Shown here one piece after another: positions 8,330 to 16,134 of a stretch of 52,903 nt of DNA. The notes below the pieces were generated by a model. It was not told where the DNA came from and did not search any database. It was given only the letters and a program-made list of their open reading frames with translations. The stretch is from Bifidobacterium tsurumiense (GTDB lineage Bacteria > Actinomycetota > Actinomycetes > Actinomycetales > Bifidobacteriaceae). Both the position numbers and the translations under genes were made by a program. Positions within the stretch are counted from its first letter, which is position 1; every line of letters begins with the position of its first letter. The DNA lies in contig NZ_JGZU01000016.1 in NCBI RefSeq assembly GCF_000741765.1, positions 1-52,903 of the forward strand. The letters are read 5' to 3'.

Positions 8330-8812
8330 TCAGATGTCCAGCTCGCCCTGACGGTCCAAGGGAGGCTTCGTCGGACGGAACCCCTCACGCACGCAGCGTT
8401 CCATGCCGGCGCGCTCCTTGCGCCGCTGACGACGGCGCTTGGCCTGACGGTCGGCGGTCTCCGCGTCCCTCGCGGCCTCGATCAGCTCCTGATGGGACTT
8501 CAGCCAACGAGTCAGCCCATGCAACGCCTTCGTCCCGCCGTCCGACATGTCCACGCCGCCGTCGGACGCCATGCAACGCAGCCGGCGACGGGCCCGCAGC
8601 GGCAGACCGCCACGGATCCCGACCTGCTCCCGACGCACGATCGCGTCCGCAAGACACTCCGCACGCACCGGACACTTCTCGCAGATCCTGATGCCCGCGG
8701 ACACCAGCACCTTCCGATCGCCCGCCGACGCCGACGACCCATTGTCCAGCCCCCACATCAGATCCGCCCACTCCACGGGGAACCGTTCGCACAAGGCACG
8801 CTCGTCGATCAT
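8330..8812 (-). CDS. WhiB-family iron-sulfur transcription factor
   Basis: A 160-residue protein. The start at 8812 (MIDERALCERF) overlaps the stop of the replication gene by ATGA; a longer frame to 8938 is not supported. Four cysteines (C8, C44, C47, C53) with the CxxC-x5-C pattern would bind a 4Fe-4S cluster, and the turn motif GIRGG (about 65-69) with the basic stretch PLRARRRLR follows, as in WhiB/Wbl regulators. These proteins are limited to Actinobacteria and their phages and plasmids. The rest is a Lys/Arg-rich helical tail longer than in core WhiB proteins. It is co-transcribed with the initiator and parA, so it probably controls element genes or host functions; the target is unknown. 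Confidence 0.85.
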   Translation of the reverse strand: MIDERALCERFPVEWADLMWGLDNGSSASAGDRKVLVSAGIRICEKCPVRAECLADAIVRREQVGIRGGLPLRARRRLRCMASDGGVDMSDGGTKALHGLTRWLKSHQELIEAARDAETADRQAKRRRQRRKERAGMERCVREGFRPTKPPLDRQGELDI

Positions 8813-10113
8813 CTCGTCACCTCGATCCCGGAATCCATCGCACCGGCGAACATGCGTCCGCCGCGCGAGGCCCTGATCCTTTCCAAGCGTTCCCGATTCC
8901 GCCGCCTGTCCTCCGCGGAGTCCTTCAGGATCGAGCACAGGCGTTTCAGCGCCTCGCCCCCGCCCATCCCGTCATTGAGCCACCCGGCGACCGTGTCTCC
9001 CGCTTCTCTCCGGTGCACGTAGCTCGGCTCCACGGCCACCGCGTCCGACGAATCCACGATCGCGGCCACATGCGAGCACGACGCCGAATGCGCGTGCGCT
9101 TCTGCCGGAAGGCCGGCGGCGGGCCGCACCGGCCCGGTCCCGGCGTCCCGCCGGGCGGAGAGCGTCGCGTCGTCGGCGAGCTTGTCCCAATTCGACTCCA
9201 CGAGTGCGACCGGTACGGATCAGCCTGGGCCACCAGGAGCCCTCGAACGCCGATCCCAGCACCATGAGGACCGCACCGGACGGGTCCCGGGAACCCCGGT
9301 CACGGAGACGCTTCAGCAGACGCGCGACGGCCCTCCCGTCCGTCTTCGACGGTTCCCGGACCGACAGCCCGAGACCGCGGCGGAGACGCACGAGCCCGTC
9401 CAGCACCCGACCAGCCTCGCACGCCATCCCGTCGTCCGCCGTCCCCTCGCCGGGGGTCGCCCCGCCGGCGGCGGGGAGATGCCCCGAAGGGGCAGAGGGG
9501 TTATTGGTTAATCCTGATGGTTCCTCTGATGGTTGTTCCTTATATGAGGGGTGCATCTCGTGCACCCCTGGACGTGCATTTAATGCACCTCTGGACGTGC
9601 ATCTCGTGCACCCCTGGCCCTCGTTTTCCAGACGTGCATTTAATGCACCTCTGGATTCCGCGGGATCGGGCACGTCCTCGGAACCGTCCGTTTCGCCGCC
9701 CTTGTCGTCCGTTCCGGCGGGCACGTCGGCCTCATCGGCCAGGTCCGTCCGGTCGTCCACCGGATCCGTGTCCCGTTCGCCGACGCGGTCGACATACGAC
9801 AGCACCTCGGGATCCTCGTCCACGGCCAGATCCCATACGACCTGCGCGTACTGCTCCGGCCGGACCCTGCCGTTCGGCAGCAGACGCGCGAGCCGCTGGT
9901 CGCCGCGACGGATGAACCGCGGGATTCGAGCAGCCGCAACGCGTTGATGACCGCGCGCCGCTTGAACTCCACGACCGAGCAGATCGTGTCGATCTTCGGA
10001 CGCGCGCCCGTCCCGTCCGGCTGCGCCTTGTCCGCCAGATACAGCAGCACCGCCTTCGCGGTCCCGTTGCCCACATGGCACCGCTGCGCCCACGCCGAAG
10101 CCTGCCAGCTCAT
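8809..10113 (-). pseudogene. Replication initiator-like protein, two frameshifts
   Basis: The ATG at 10113 overlaps the stop of the small membrane gene upstream. The N-terminus (MSWQASAWAQRCHVGNGTAK through LRLLESRG) is a winged-helix domain of the kind found at the start of plasmid and phage replication initiators. Near 9920 the frame changes: inserting one T would give ESRG-FIRRGDQRLARLLPNGRV and open the long frame onward. A linker containing GVHEMHPSYKEQPSEEPS, typical of such initiators, follows. Near 9195 a second shift is needed to join SWWPRLIRTGR to ESNWDKLADDA, the usual C-terminal signature. The full product would be about 434 residues, ending at 8809. Four palindromes lie inside the linker region. 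Either the gene is decayed or the sequence has two indel errors. Confidence 0.7.
9551..9648. repeat. Four palindromic repeats inside the initiator gene, candidate origin
   Basis: Alternating palindromes: GTGCATCTCGTGCAC at 9551-9565 and 9597-9611, and GTGCATTTAATGCAC at 9574-9588 and 9634-9648. The first three are spaced exactly 23 bp start to start and the last 37 bp. Flanks (GAC before, CTGG after) are also conserved. Initiator binding sites inside the initiator gene are known from lambda-type origins. That these are an origin here is inference. Confidence 0.6.
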
Positions 10114-10277
10114 GACGCACCCCCACGGACCATGCGGAAAAGAAACCCGACCAGCCGCGCCACCAGGCCCGCGAGAACGACCAGCAGCCGCAACGCCACG
10201 CAGACCAGCGGCCACAGCACGCCAATCACGGCGCACGTCATCAGCAAGGCGACCAACACCACCGCATCACCAGCCAT
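10110..10277 (-). CDS. Small membrane protein, 55 residues
   Basis: A short frame running MAGDAVVLVALLMTC to the end VRGGAS. It has two hydrophobic segments (about 5-24 and 25-48) separated by Trp/Pro. The start ATG overlaps the stop of the DUF2786 gene and its stop overlaps the initiator start, both as ATGA, so it fits exactly between its neighbours. No family recognised; tight coupling is the main support. Confidence 0.65.
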   Translation of the reverse strand: MAGDAVVLVALLMTCAVIGVLWPLVCVALRLLVVLAGLVARLVGFLFRMVRGGAS

Positions 10278-11041
10278 CACACGCCTCCCTCCAACACGGG
10301 ACGCGACGCGTCCCTCCCGGTCTCACGCAACCCCAACGGGGTCATGTCCGCGTCACGGCGACCATAGTCGCGCGCCGCGTTGCTGACGGTCACCGCACGG
10401 AAACGCACCGGCCTGTCGTCCAACGTCAGCGTCGCCTCGAACGCGTCGAGCTGACGGTCGCGCGCCAGGACCAGCTCACGGCCCGCCTCATGCGTCGCCT
10501 CCCCGCCGTCCCCGATGGCGTCGAAACGTTCGCCGATACGCCGTTGGAACGACAGGTAGTAGCCGTTCCTCCAGGACGCGGGCGAGGGACGCCAGCCGGA
10601 CTGGCGCGCGTACTCGTTCAACGCCCTGCGCCAGCCGGAGGCTCGCCGCAACTCCATCGACGTCCACAACGCCTCGCACAAACGAACGTCCGTCTCGACG
10701 CCGTAGAACGTGACCGACACGGGCACCGTCACGTTGTTACGCGCCCGATACCCCGACCAATACGTGCGGCAACGGTTCGCCCTGGCGACGATCTCCGCGA
10801 GGCCCACACGGAACCGGTTCACCGGCTCACGCCGCTCGAACCGGACGGTCCGTTCGACCACCGGCTCACATCCGCGCGTATCCTCATGCAGCATCCACTC
10901 GTTCACCGCGTACCTGTCCATCAGACGCTTCGCACGCTCGAACGCCAGCATCGCCTCGTTCTCCGCCGCCGCCGGATCCTCCGCCAACGCCAACAGCCTA
11001 CGGACCTGCTCCAGCACGCGTTCCAGATCCTTGTCGGCCAT
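10277..11041 (-). CDS. DUF2786 domain protein
   Basis: A 254-residue protein. The N-terminal 45 residues (DLERVLEQVRRLLALAEDP, ENEAMLAFERAKRLMDRY) match the DUF2786 signature, a short helical domain common in actinobacterial plasmids and phages. The middle contains an aromatic-rich stretch (YWSGYRARNNVTVPVSVTFYG) and the end is basic. Function unknown. The ATG at 11041 overlaps the stop of the upstream gene (TGATG), and the gene ends in an ATGA overlap with the next, so it belongs to the long minus-strand operon. A longer frame to 11416 is a shadow of neighbouring genes. Confidence 0.75.
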   Translation of the reverse strand: MADKDLERVLEQVRRLLALAEDPAAAENEAMLAFERAKRLMDRYAVNEWMLHEDTRGCEPVVERTVRFERREPVNRFRVGLAEIVARANRCRTYWSGYRARNNVTVPVSVTFYGVETDVRLCEALWTSMELRRASGWRRALNEYARQSGWRPSPASWRNGYYLSFQRRIGERFDAIGDGGEATHEAGRELVLARDRQLDAFEATLTLDDRPVRFRAVTVSNAARDYGRRDADMTPLGLRETGRDASRPVLEGGV

Positions 11042-11229
11042 CACAAGCCTCCCCTCCGCGGACCGGTACCGGCCGGACGCCGGTCGGCCCCCATCAGCAT
11101 CACCCTCACACGCGCCACGAGACGCTGCGGCATCCCGACCATCGCCGACACATACAGGTCCTGAGACCCGTCCATGGGAGCGGACAAGATCAGCCGCCGC
11201 TGCGAAACAGTCAACCGAGACAGATTCAT
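11041..11229 (-). CDS. Hypothetical protein, 62 residues
   Basis: A small basic protein (MNLSRLTVSQRRL...). Its ATG at 11229 overlaps the stop of the upstream gene by ATGA and its stop overlaps the start of the DUF2786 gene. No domain recognised. The support is its exact fit in the chain of overlapping genes. Confidence 0.55.
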   Translation of the reverse strand: MNLSRLTVSQRRLILSAPMDGSQDLYVSAMVGMPQRLVARVRVMLMGADRRPAGTGPRRGGL

Positions 11230-11717
11230 TCCGCACCACTTTCCGCCGCAGGAGCGACCGACAGGCCGAGAAGGCTCTCCACGTCACGCATCTCGCTGGA
11301 CGGCGCTTCCAGCTCCCGCTCGAAAGCGGTGGGTCTGTTCGACAACGCAACCATGATCCTCGAAAACTCATCCGCCGAATCGGCGGAACCATCCGCCGGA
11401 ACGCCGACGGAGACATGATCCGGATGCGTTCGCATCCACGTGTCGCCGAACCGTTCCAACCGGGAACGCGTCTCGAAAGAGTTCCGCACGCGATACGCGG
11501 TACGTTCGATCCGCTTGTAGCCGATCAGGCTGGACGGCAGACCCGCGTACCTGAACACCTTCGCGGGTCCATCGCCCGCATCTAGGCACGCAAGCAGGTG
11601 AACAAGGAAATCAGGCTCATAGCAAAGACGGAAATTGCCGCGAGAGCACCGCGTCACCTCGCTGACCGCGGGAGAGGCGGCAATCAGACGCATACGCTCG
11701 GTATCAAGCCTCACCAT
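11226..11717 (-). CDS. HTH-domain hypothetical protein
   Basis: A 163-residue protein. Around residues 60-85 the stretch KVFRYAGLPSSLIGYKRIE looks like the small helix-turn-helix module seen in short proteins of mobile elements, in which a position is recognised as KVF-x-AGL-x4-IG-x-KR. The rest is acidic and unrecognised. The ATG at 11717 overlaps the upstream stop (TGATG); the TTG/GTG extension to 11741 is not needed. Part of the minus-strand operon; a DNA-binding role is inferred only. Confidence 0.55.
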   Translation of the reverse strand: MVRLDTERMRLIAASPAVSEVTRCSRGNFRLCYEPDFLVHLLACLDAGDGPAKVFRYAGLPSSLIGYKRIERTAYRVRNSFETRSRLERFGDTWMRTHPDHVSVGVPADGSADSADEFSRIMVALSNRPTAFERELEAPSSEMRDVESLLGLSVAPAAESGAE

Positions 11718-11998
11718 CACGCATCCCCCTGGTTCTGGCATCGTCCCGAAGGATGCATCAGCACAGCCGCAACATCCGGGCGGTGAAGCATCCGGACCGC
11801 ATCCTCAAGACGGTCGACGCACTCCGCCGCCCCCAGGGCGCGTTCACTCCTGTCCCTCACAAAACGGGCCGCGTCAGTCACCCCACGCTCGTAGGCGGCG
11901 GCGACGATCTCGCCGACCGTCAACGACGCCGGTATCAAACACGCGATACCCTCGATACGGGAAACCATAATTCCCGCAAGGGCCTTCGACTCCTTCAT
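11717..11998 (-). CDS. Hypothetical protein, 93 residues
   Basis: A small mostly helical protein (MKESKALAGIMV...) with the stretch LTVGEIVAAAYERGVTDAARFV. Its start overlaps the upstream stop (ATGA) and its stop overlaps the next start. No family recognised. It is placed by its fit in the overlapping gene chain. Confidence 0.55.
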   Translation of the reverse strand: MKESKALAGIMVSRIEGIACLIPASLTVGEIVAAAYERGVTDAARFVRDRSERALGAAECVDRLEDAVRMLHRPDVAAVLMHPSGRCQNQGDA

Positions 11999-12207
11999 CG
12001 CATATCACCTTCCATGAAAGACTTCTGACCCACCGACGGAGCCAAAGCGGCATCAGCGGCGGAAGCCCCGCACAAGGAGATCCGCACGCCGACAGCCCGG
12101 ACCGACTTCTCCAACACGTCAATCGCGCGCAGAGCCGCGGTGTCCACGGCCACCAAAGCGGTCACACACCGGAGGATCCCCGCATACGCTTCACGAAGCC
12201 CACTCAT
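11995..12207 (-). CDS. Hypothetical protein, 70 residues
   Basis: A small helical protein starting MSGLREAYAGILR. The start at 12207 lies inside the end of the upstream membrane protein gene (17-bp overlap), and the stop overlaps the next start. It has two cysteines and no recognisable domain. Confidence 0.5.
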   Translation of the reverse strand: MSGLREAYAGILRCVTALVAVDTAALRAIDVLEKSVRAVGVRISLCGASAADAALAPSVGQKSFMEGDMR

Positions 12208-12400
12208 CGAACCCCCCATCCGAAAGACTCCACTCCGAAAAATCCATGGCCGCTCGATAATTCATCACGCACCACGCCGTCATGACCACGGAAACCACGA
12301 CGCAGCAGGAAAAGACGATCACCGTCGCCAGCAAGGGCAGCGGGAACAGGAAAGCAATCATCAAAACCATCAAGGCCGCGACCACGACCACCATCGCCAT
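12191..12400 (-). CDS. Small two-segment membrane protein, first gene of the chain
   Basis: A 69-residue protein starting MAMVVVVAALMVLM, with two membrane segments (about 2-19 and 21-45) and an acidic tail (SDGGFDEWAS). A GAGG lies 9 bases before the ATG at 12400. The frame stays open upstream with no good start, so an N-terminal extension cannot be excluded; a competing TTG frame (12204-12452) has a better Shine-Dalgarno but a less natural protein. This appears to be the head of the minus-strand operon leading to the replication gene. Confidence 0.5.
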   Translation of the reverse strand: MAMVVVVAALMVLMIAFLFPLPLLATVIVFSCCVVVSVVMTAWCVMNYRAAMDFSEWSLSDGGFDEWAS

Positions 12401-12498
12401 GTCGAGATACCTCGACGCACGCGAACGCCAATACTCGGACTCGGAATGGCAACCTGTCCTCCGCGCCTCCGGCGTGTCGCGTTTTATGGTTAAATCAT

Positions 12499-12513
12499 GA
12501 ACCTCACAGGTTC
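12499..12513. promoter_or_regulatory. Perfect inverted repeat, candidate operator
   Basis: GAACCTCACAGGTTC, a perfect 6-bp inverted repeat with a 3-bp centre. It lies between the minus-strand operon (start 12400) and the plus-strand unit beginning near 12540, where a regulator of both would bind. Confidence 0.4.
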
Positions 12514-12539
12514 GTCGCGCTAATGCGTTTACACTGGAC

Positions 12540-12656
12540 AATGTGAACCTCCAAACTCTGGACAGTGCACGCGATCCAAGGGGACGGCAATCCCGGACCG
12601 CGAACGGTGGTTTGCAAGCCCGGCCCCGACGGCAATCAGGGCCGGGCACTTTTTTC
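12540..12656 (+). ncRNA. Candidate small RNA ending in a strong terminator
   Basis: A 9-bp GC stem (GCCCGGCCC at 12618-12626, GGGCCGGGC at 12639-12647) is followed by six T on the plus strand, but no plus-strand gene precedes it. A smaller hairpin (GGGA at 12581-12584, TCCC at 12591-12594) lies upstream. Both loops contain the same CGGCAA sequence. A TACACT box at 12530-12535 could be the -10. Start and function are inferred. It could instead be an attenuating leader of the 12729 gene. Confidence 0.4.
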
Positions 12657-12728
12657 ACCCGCCGGCAACCTCCTCTCCCGCGAAACGGACATGTTCGCGA
12701 TATCGTTCATCGCGACAGGAAGCATAGA

Positions 12729-13427
12729 ATGATTGGCATGGACCTGCCGACGTTGACCATGGTGTCGCGAATGATATGGGAACAACACGATCACGAAACA
12801 CGGTTTCGATGGAGAACCGTGTGCCGCGGTGTGGAATTCGAAGCGTTCTACGATGGCGAGCCCAATCGTCGGGATGAACGAGGACGATATGGGGAGCTCA
12901 TCGTCACCCAGGTCAACGTTCTCGTGATTGATCCGGTCACGGGCAAACGCCAAAAGCCTTGGTCGCATACATATCGTGTACGAAAGAACCGCACAACCGG
13001 CATGCTGTTCTCCTACTCCAATCTCGGAGACGATTACGAAGACCTGCGGAGCCTGTTGCGAATCGGGTACGACAAGCACGGGACATGGCATGTGGGGGAT
13101 TTTCTCAGCCTCATCGAACGTGGGGTCCAACGCGTCCCCGGCGAATGGGGAAGATGCCGAATCGCCACGGCGGCAGACATACCCTCCAGCCATCGTGCGG
13201 ACATCGAAGAGGCCGACAAAATCCGTTTCGTCGGCTTTCGCGACAATCGACGGAGACACGAGATGCAATCGCCGGCCAACAGGGACAAGACCATCCGTCT
13301 GTGCGGGAATGTCGTCCAGCGATTCTGCGAACGCAACGGCCTCTCTACGAGATGGACCTCCGGAACGCCAAACAATATTCCGTGTACATGGGAGGAATGC
13401 GAAAAGGAAACGGTCACACATTTCTAG
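12729..13427 (+). CDS. Hypothetical protein of the mobile element
   Basis: A 232-residue soluble protein on the opposite strand from the rest of the element. The ATG at 12729 has AGGAAG upstream. Sequence features include RFRWRTVCRGVEFEAFYDGE and a basic, Arg/Trp-rich composition without membrane segments or a recognised domain; the C-terminus has paired Cys (IPCTWEECEKE). Base composition is lower in GC than the neighbouring genes. It converges on, and overlaps by 14 bp, the gene at 13414-13743. No function assigned. It follows the candidate small RNA terminator by about 70 bp. Confidence 0.6.
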   Translation: MIGMDLPTLTMVSRMIWEQHDHETRFRWRTVCRGVEFEAFYDGEPNRRDERGRYGELIVTQVNVLVIDPVTGKRQKPWSHTYRVRKNRTTGMLFSYSNLGDDYEDLRSLLRIGYDKHGTWHVGDFLSLIERGVQRVPGEWGRCRIATAADIPSSHRADIEEADKIRFVGFRDNRRRHEMQSPANRDKTIRLCGNVVQRFCERNGLSTRWTSGTPNNIPCTWEECEKETVTHF

Positions 13428-13743
13428 TCTCTTTCGATGGAGTATCCGGGCGAAGTCCGTCCGGCCCGCATGCCGTCTCCTCGTTTCTAAGCCTGACGGC
13501 GATGGACTCCAGCAAATCCACGACCCGGTCAAAGTCCTCCACCATGATGTAGTAATCATCAACACTTGCCGAGCCGGCCCCGTGGTACCAAGAAGCGGTA
13601 TCCTTGACCATGCGAATGGCAATTCCAAGACGAGCCGACAGCGGAAAGGCATTGTCCGGCATCGCATGACCGACCTCCATAGCCCGGCGACGCTCATCCT
13701 CGCCGATCTCGGGAAAAACGAGACGGGAATCCACCGCTGCCAT
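13414..13743 (-). CDS. Hypothetical partner of the small XRE regulator
   Basis: A 109-residue acidic protein starting MAAVDSRLVFPEIG, with the stretch MVEDFDRVVDLLESIAVRLR near the end. Its start overlaps the stop of the XRE gene at 13743-13958 (TGATG), so the two are translationally coupled. No family recognised. The pair resembles a two-gene regulator or antirepressor module, which is inference from layout only. Confidence 0.6.
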   Translation of the reverse strand: MAAVDSRLVFPEIGEDERRRAMEVGHAMPDNAFPLSARLGIAIRMVKDTASWYHGAGSASVDDYYIMVEDFDRVVDLLESIAVRLRNEETACGPDGLRPDTPSKETRNV

Positions 13744-13958
13744 CACATCACCCCCAACTGCTGGCCCGACTTGGAAGGAAGACCAAGCACGAAATCCGAG
13801 GAAAGCCCGTAATGATCGTTCAGCCAACGCAGGTCATCCTCCTGCCACTTCGTCTGACCATTGATCTTCTTGCACAAACCCGAAGGAGACTGACACATGG
13901 CCGCAGCGAGCCGACGATACGACAATCCTTGCGACCGCATCCACTCCTTCATCGACAT
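13743..13958 (-). CDS. Small XRE/Cro-type helix-turn-helix protein
   Basis: A 71-residue protein: MSMKEWMRSQGLSYRRLAAAM, then SPSGLCKKINGQTKW, then WLNDHYGLSSDFVLGL. This is the classic helix-turn-helix plan of Cro/CI repressors with little else. The ATG at 13958 has GGAG 6 bases upstream; a TTG four codons earlier is less likely. It is transcribed away from the larger XRE gene at 14105 from a promoter that overlaps a 16-bp palindrome. This layout is typical of the genetic switch of an integrated element. Confidence 0.8.
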   Translation of the reverse strand: MSMKEWMRSQGLSYRRLAAAMCQSPSGLCKKINGQTKWQEDDLRWLNDHYGLSSDFVLGLPSKSGQQLGVM

Positions 13959-14019
13959 AAGTAACTCCAATCACGTAGCTTTATTAGTTCATTAGTTCAT
14001 CTGTTGACTGTTAAGATAC

Positions 14020-14064
14020 ACTATAGGGTTTCTTTTGCGTTAACGCAAATCGACGTGATAACAT
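14020..14064. promoter_or_regulatory. Divergent promoters sharing one palindromic operator
   Basis: The perfect palindrome TTTGCGTTAACGCAAA (14034-14049) contains TTGCGT on both strands. On the minus strand TTGCGT (14043-14048) is 17 bp from TATAGT (14020-14025). On the plus strand TTGCGT (14035-14040) is 18 bp from TAACAT (14059-14064). A single bound repressor could therefore block both -35 boxes. Two direct repeats ATTAGTTC lie at 13983-13998. Confidence 0.75.
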
Positions 14065-14104
14065 TTTGTCTATATCGAATCAACAAATAGATGTCAGGAG
14101 AATC

Positions 14105-14495
<391 letters not shown>

Positions 14496-14668
14496 ATACT
14501 GCTGTGCGCCTCACTTTGCTAGGTGCTGTGCACAAGATGAATATAATACACACAAACCACATGGATGCAACTTGCGGCGTGTTGGATGTGTCGAAGTTTT
14601 CATTCCGCAGTCGCAAACTCTTTCAAACGCATCTCCAAACGCACGATACGAGGAGTAAAATCGGGGGT

Positions 14669-15772
14669 ATGAGAGAGCAAGCCCAAATGAACTGGGATCA
14701 AGAGCAAATCAATCAGCAAGATGGCGCACAGAACGTTGATGTTTCAACGCCAACTCTCCCAGATCACAATTCGCTGGAACATATGATTTCCAAATACCAA
14801 CAACGAGAATCCGAAAAAGTCACATATGCGGGCCAATCTGATGCGGACTGGCCTATACGAGTTCGTAAATTCGTGCCACAAAAATTCAGACAAGAAACAA
14901 TCACTGATTCATGGAAGACCACAGGCTGGTCAACCCTTGGACTAGTTGTGATCCCTGCAGTAATCGTATATTTCTTCCCTAATCCAAGCCTGATCTTCTT
15001 TTGGGTTTTGCTAATCCTCATGTACATCTGGATATTGTTCCAAAGCTGGTCTACGACACTGCGGGATATTAGAAAACTCTCCCTGGCAAGGGAGGGTTAT
15101 GTCATAGGCAGAAAGGAAATCTTGAATGCCTATCGCAACCAGGGCTTACGTCAAATAGCACTGCTCCCCTCTACGCTTGCGTTGTCGTCCCGTGATGGCG
15201 GCGAGGACGGCTGGTACGAAGAGTCGTATCCTGTGCATTCATTCTGGTTCTATGACGACGGCCAAAAACACTCTTATGTGCTCTTTTGGCGCAATGTTGA
15301 CTATTACGATCGTGCAGGTGATCCAAAAGATTTTTATCAGGTAGCGAGTGATCTCAACAACAGTGAGGTTATGAACGGGCGCGAATATCGAAAAAGAATG
15401 AAAGCTGAACTCGAAAAGCGGAGGAAAAAATCAATAACTGAGAAGACAGATGATTTGCGTAAGAGCTTGGGGAAGTTCGGCTCGCGCATGAATACACTGC
15501 CCGCAGAGCAAGTTGCGAGTATGCTGCGAGATTTTGATGGCACTGATATCCGCATGCAGCCCTGCGTACTGGAAATAGAAGGCCTGAAGGCTCGACTGAT
15601 ACTGGATCCCAATGCCCCGAAGCTTTCGCATTCACAAGCGCATGTGGATGCCAATATCCGTCCTGGCGGCAAGTATCCGACTCGCTTAATGGATACGTTT
15701 TCTCCTCAGGAACAGCGTGAGGAATGGAAACGAGCTCAACGACATCGGGATGCGCCTTTATATCAATGGTAA
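14669..15772 (+). CDS. Hypothetical membrane protein with two membrane segments
   Basis: A 367-residue protein. The start MREQAQMNWDQEQ (14669) is chosen because the upstream frame is short and reads through tRNA-proximal DNA; MNWDQEQ 18 bases later is also possible. A polar N-terminal region is followed by two membrane segments close together (about residues 84-128: LGLVVIPAVIVYFF, then FFWVLLILMYIWILF). The C-terminal 240 residues are cytoplasmic, with a charged coiled region (MKAELEKRRKKS). No family recognised. It is monocistronic, with a hairpin 32 bp after the stop. Base composition is ordinary for the core chromosome here. Confidence 0.65.
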   Translation: MREQAQMNWDQEQINQQDGAQNVDVSTPTLPDHNSLEHMISKYQQRESEKVTYAGQSDADWPIRVRKFVPQKFRQETITDSWKTTGWSTLGLVVIPAVIVYFFPNPSLIFFWVLLILMYIWILFQSWSTTLRDIRKLSLAREGYVIGRKEILNAYRNQGLRQIALLPSTLALSSRDGGEDGWYEESYPVHSFWFYDDGQKHSYVLFWRNVDYYDRAGDPKDFYQVASDLNNSEVMNGREYRKRMKAELEKRRKKSITEKTDDLRKSLGKFGSRMNTLPAEQVASMLRDFDGTDIRMQPCVLEIEGLKARLILDPNAPKLSHSQAHVDANIRPGGKYPTRLMDTFSPQEQREEWKRAQRHRDAPLYQW

Positions 15773-15804
15773 GGAACATACCGTGCCATGTTTGGCCCTG
15801 TGTC

Positions 15805-15837
15805 AGCCGCTACAAGAATTGAGTTCTTGTCGCGGCT
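15805..15837 (+). terminator. Hairpin after the 14669 gene; rest of the 15773-16134 gap
   Basis: AGCCGC-t-ACAAGAA pairs with TTCTTGT-c-GCGGCT around a short loop. The T-run is weak. In the rest of the 362-bp gap up to 16134 I see nothing else clear. Confidence 0.55.
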
Positions 15838-16134
15838 ATTCGGCGTATTTTCATACATCTTGAGTTATGTAACAACTATGCGCTCATTTTGGCTGGAGTG
15901 TTCTTGTATATGAAAAATCCATATCTGAGATTCAACCGTGGATCTGCTCAAATCCGTCCTCGTATGACAATTTGTGTATCTGTGGACTTTGTATGATTTA
16001 CCGGAATTCGATATTCATGCGTCCAGTAATCCTCCGACCACATCTTCATGATTCATCGATAATACGCTTCTCGTAACGCAATGATTGGGGTACACATGTG
16101 TAGCCCTTGATCGAACTCAACGAGGAGCTTAGCG

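Noticed and set aside
9551..9648. CRISPR-like array
   Set aside because: Units are short palindromes with 8-bp spacers within a coding region, and there are only four; no cas genes.
12636..13697. Minus-strand 353-codon frame
   Set aside because: It lies opposite the 12729 gene and across the 13414 gene, which have better starts; the translation has no natural features.
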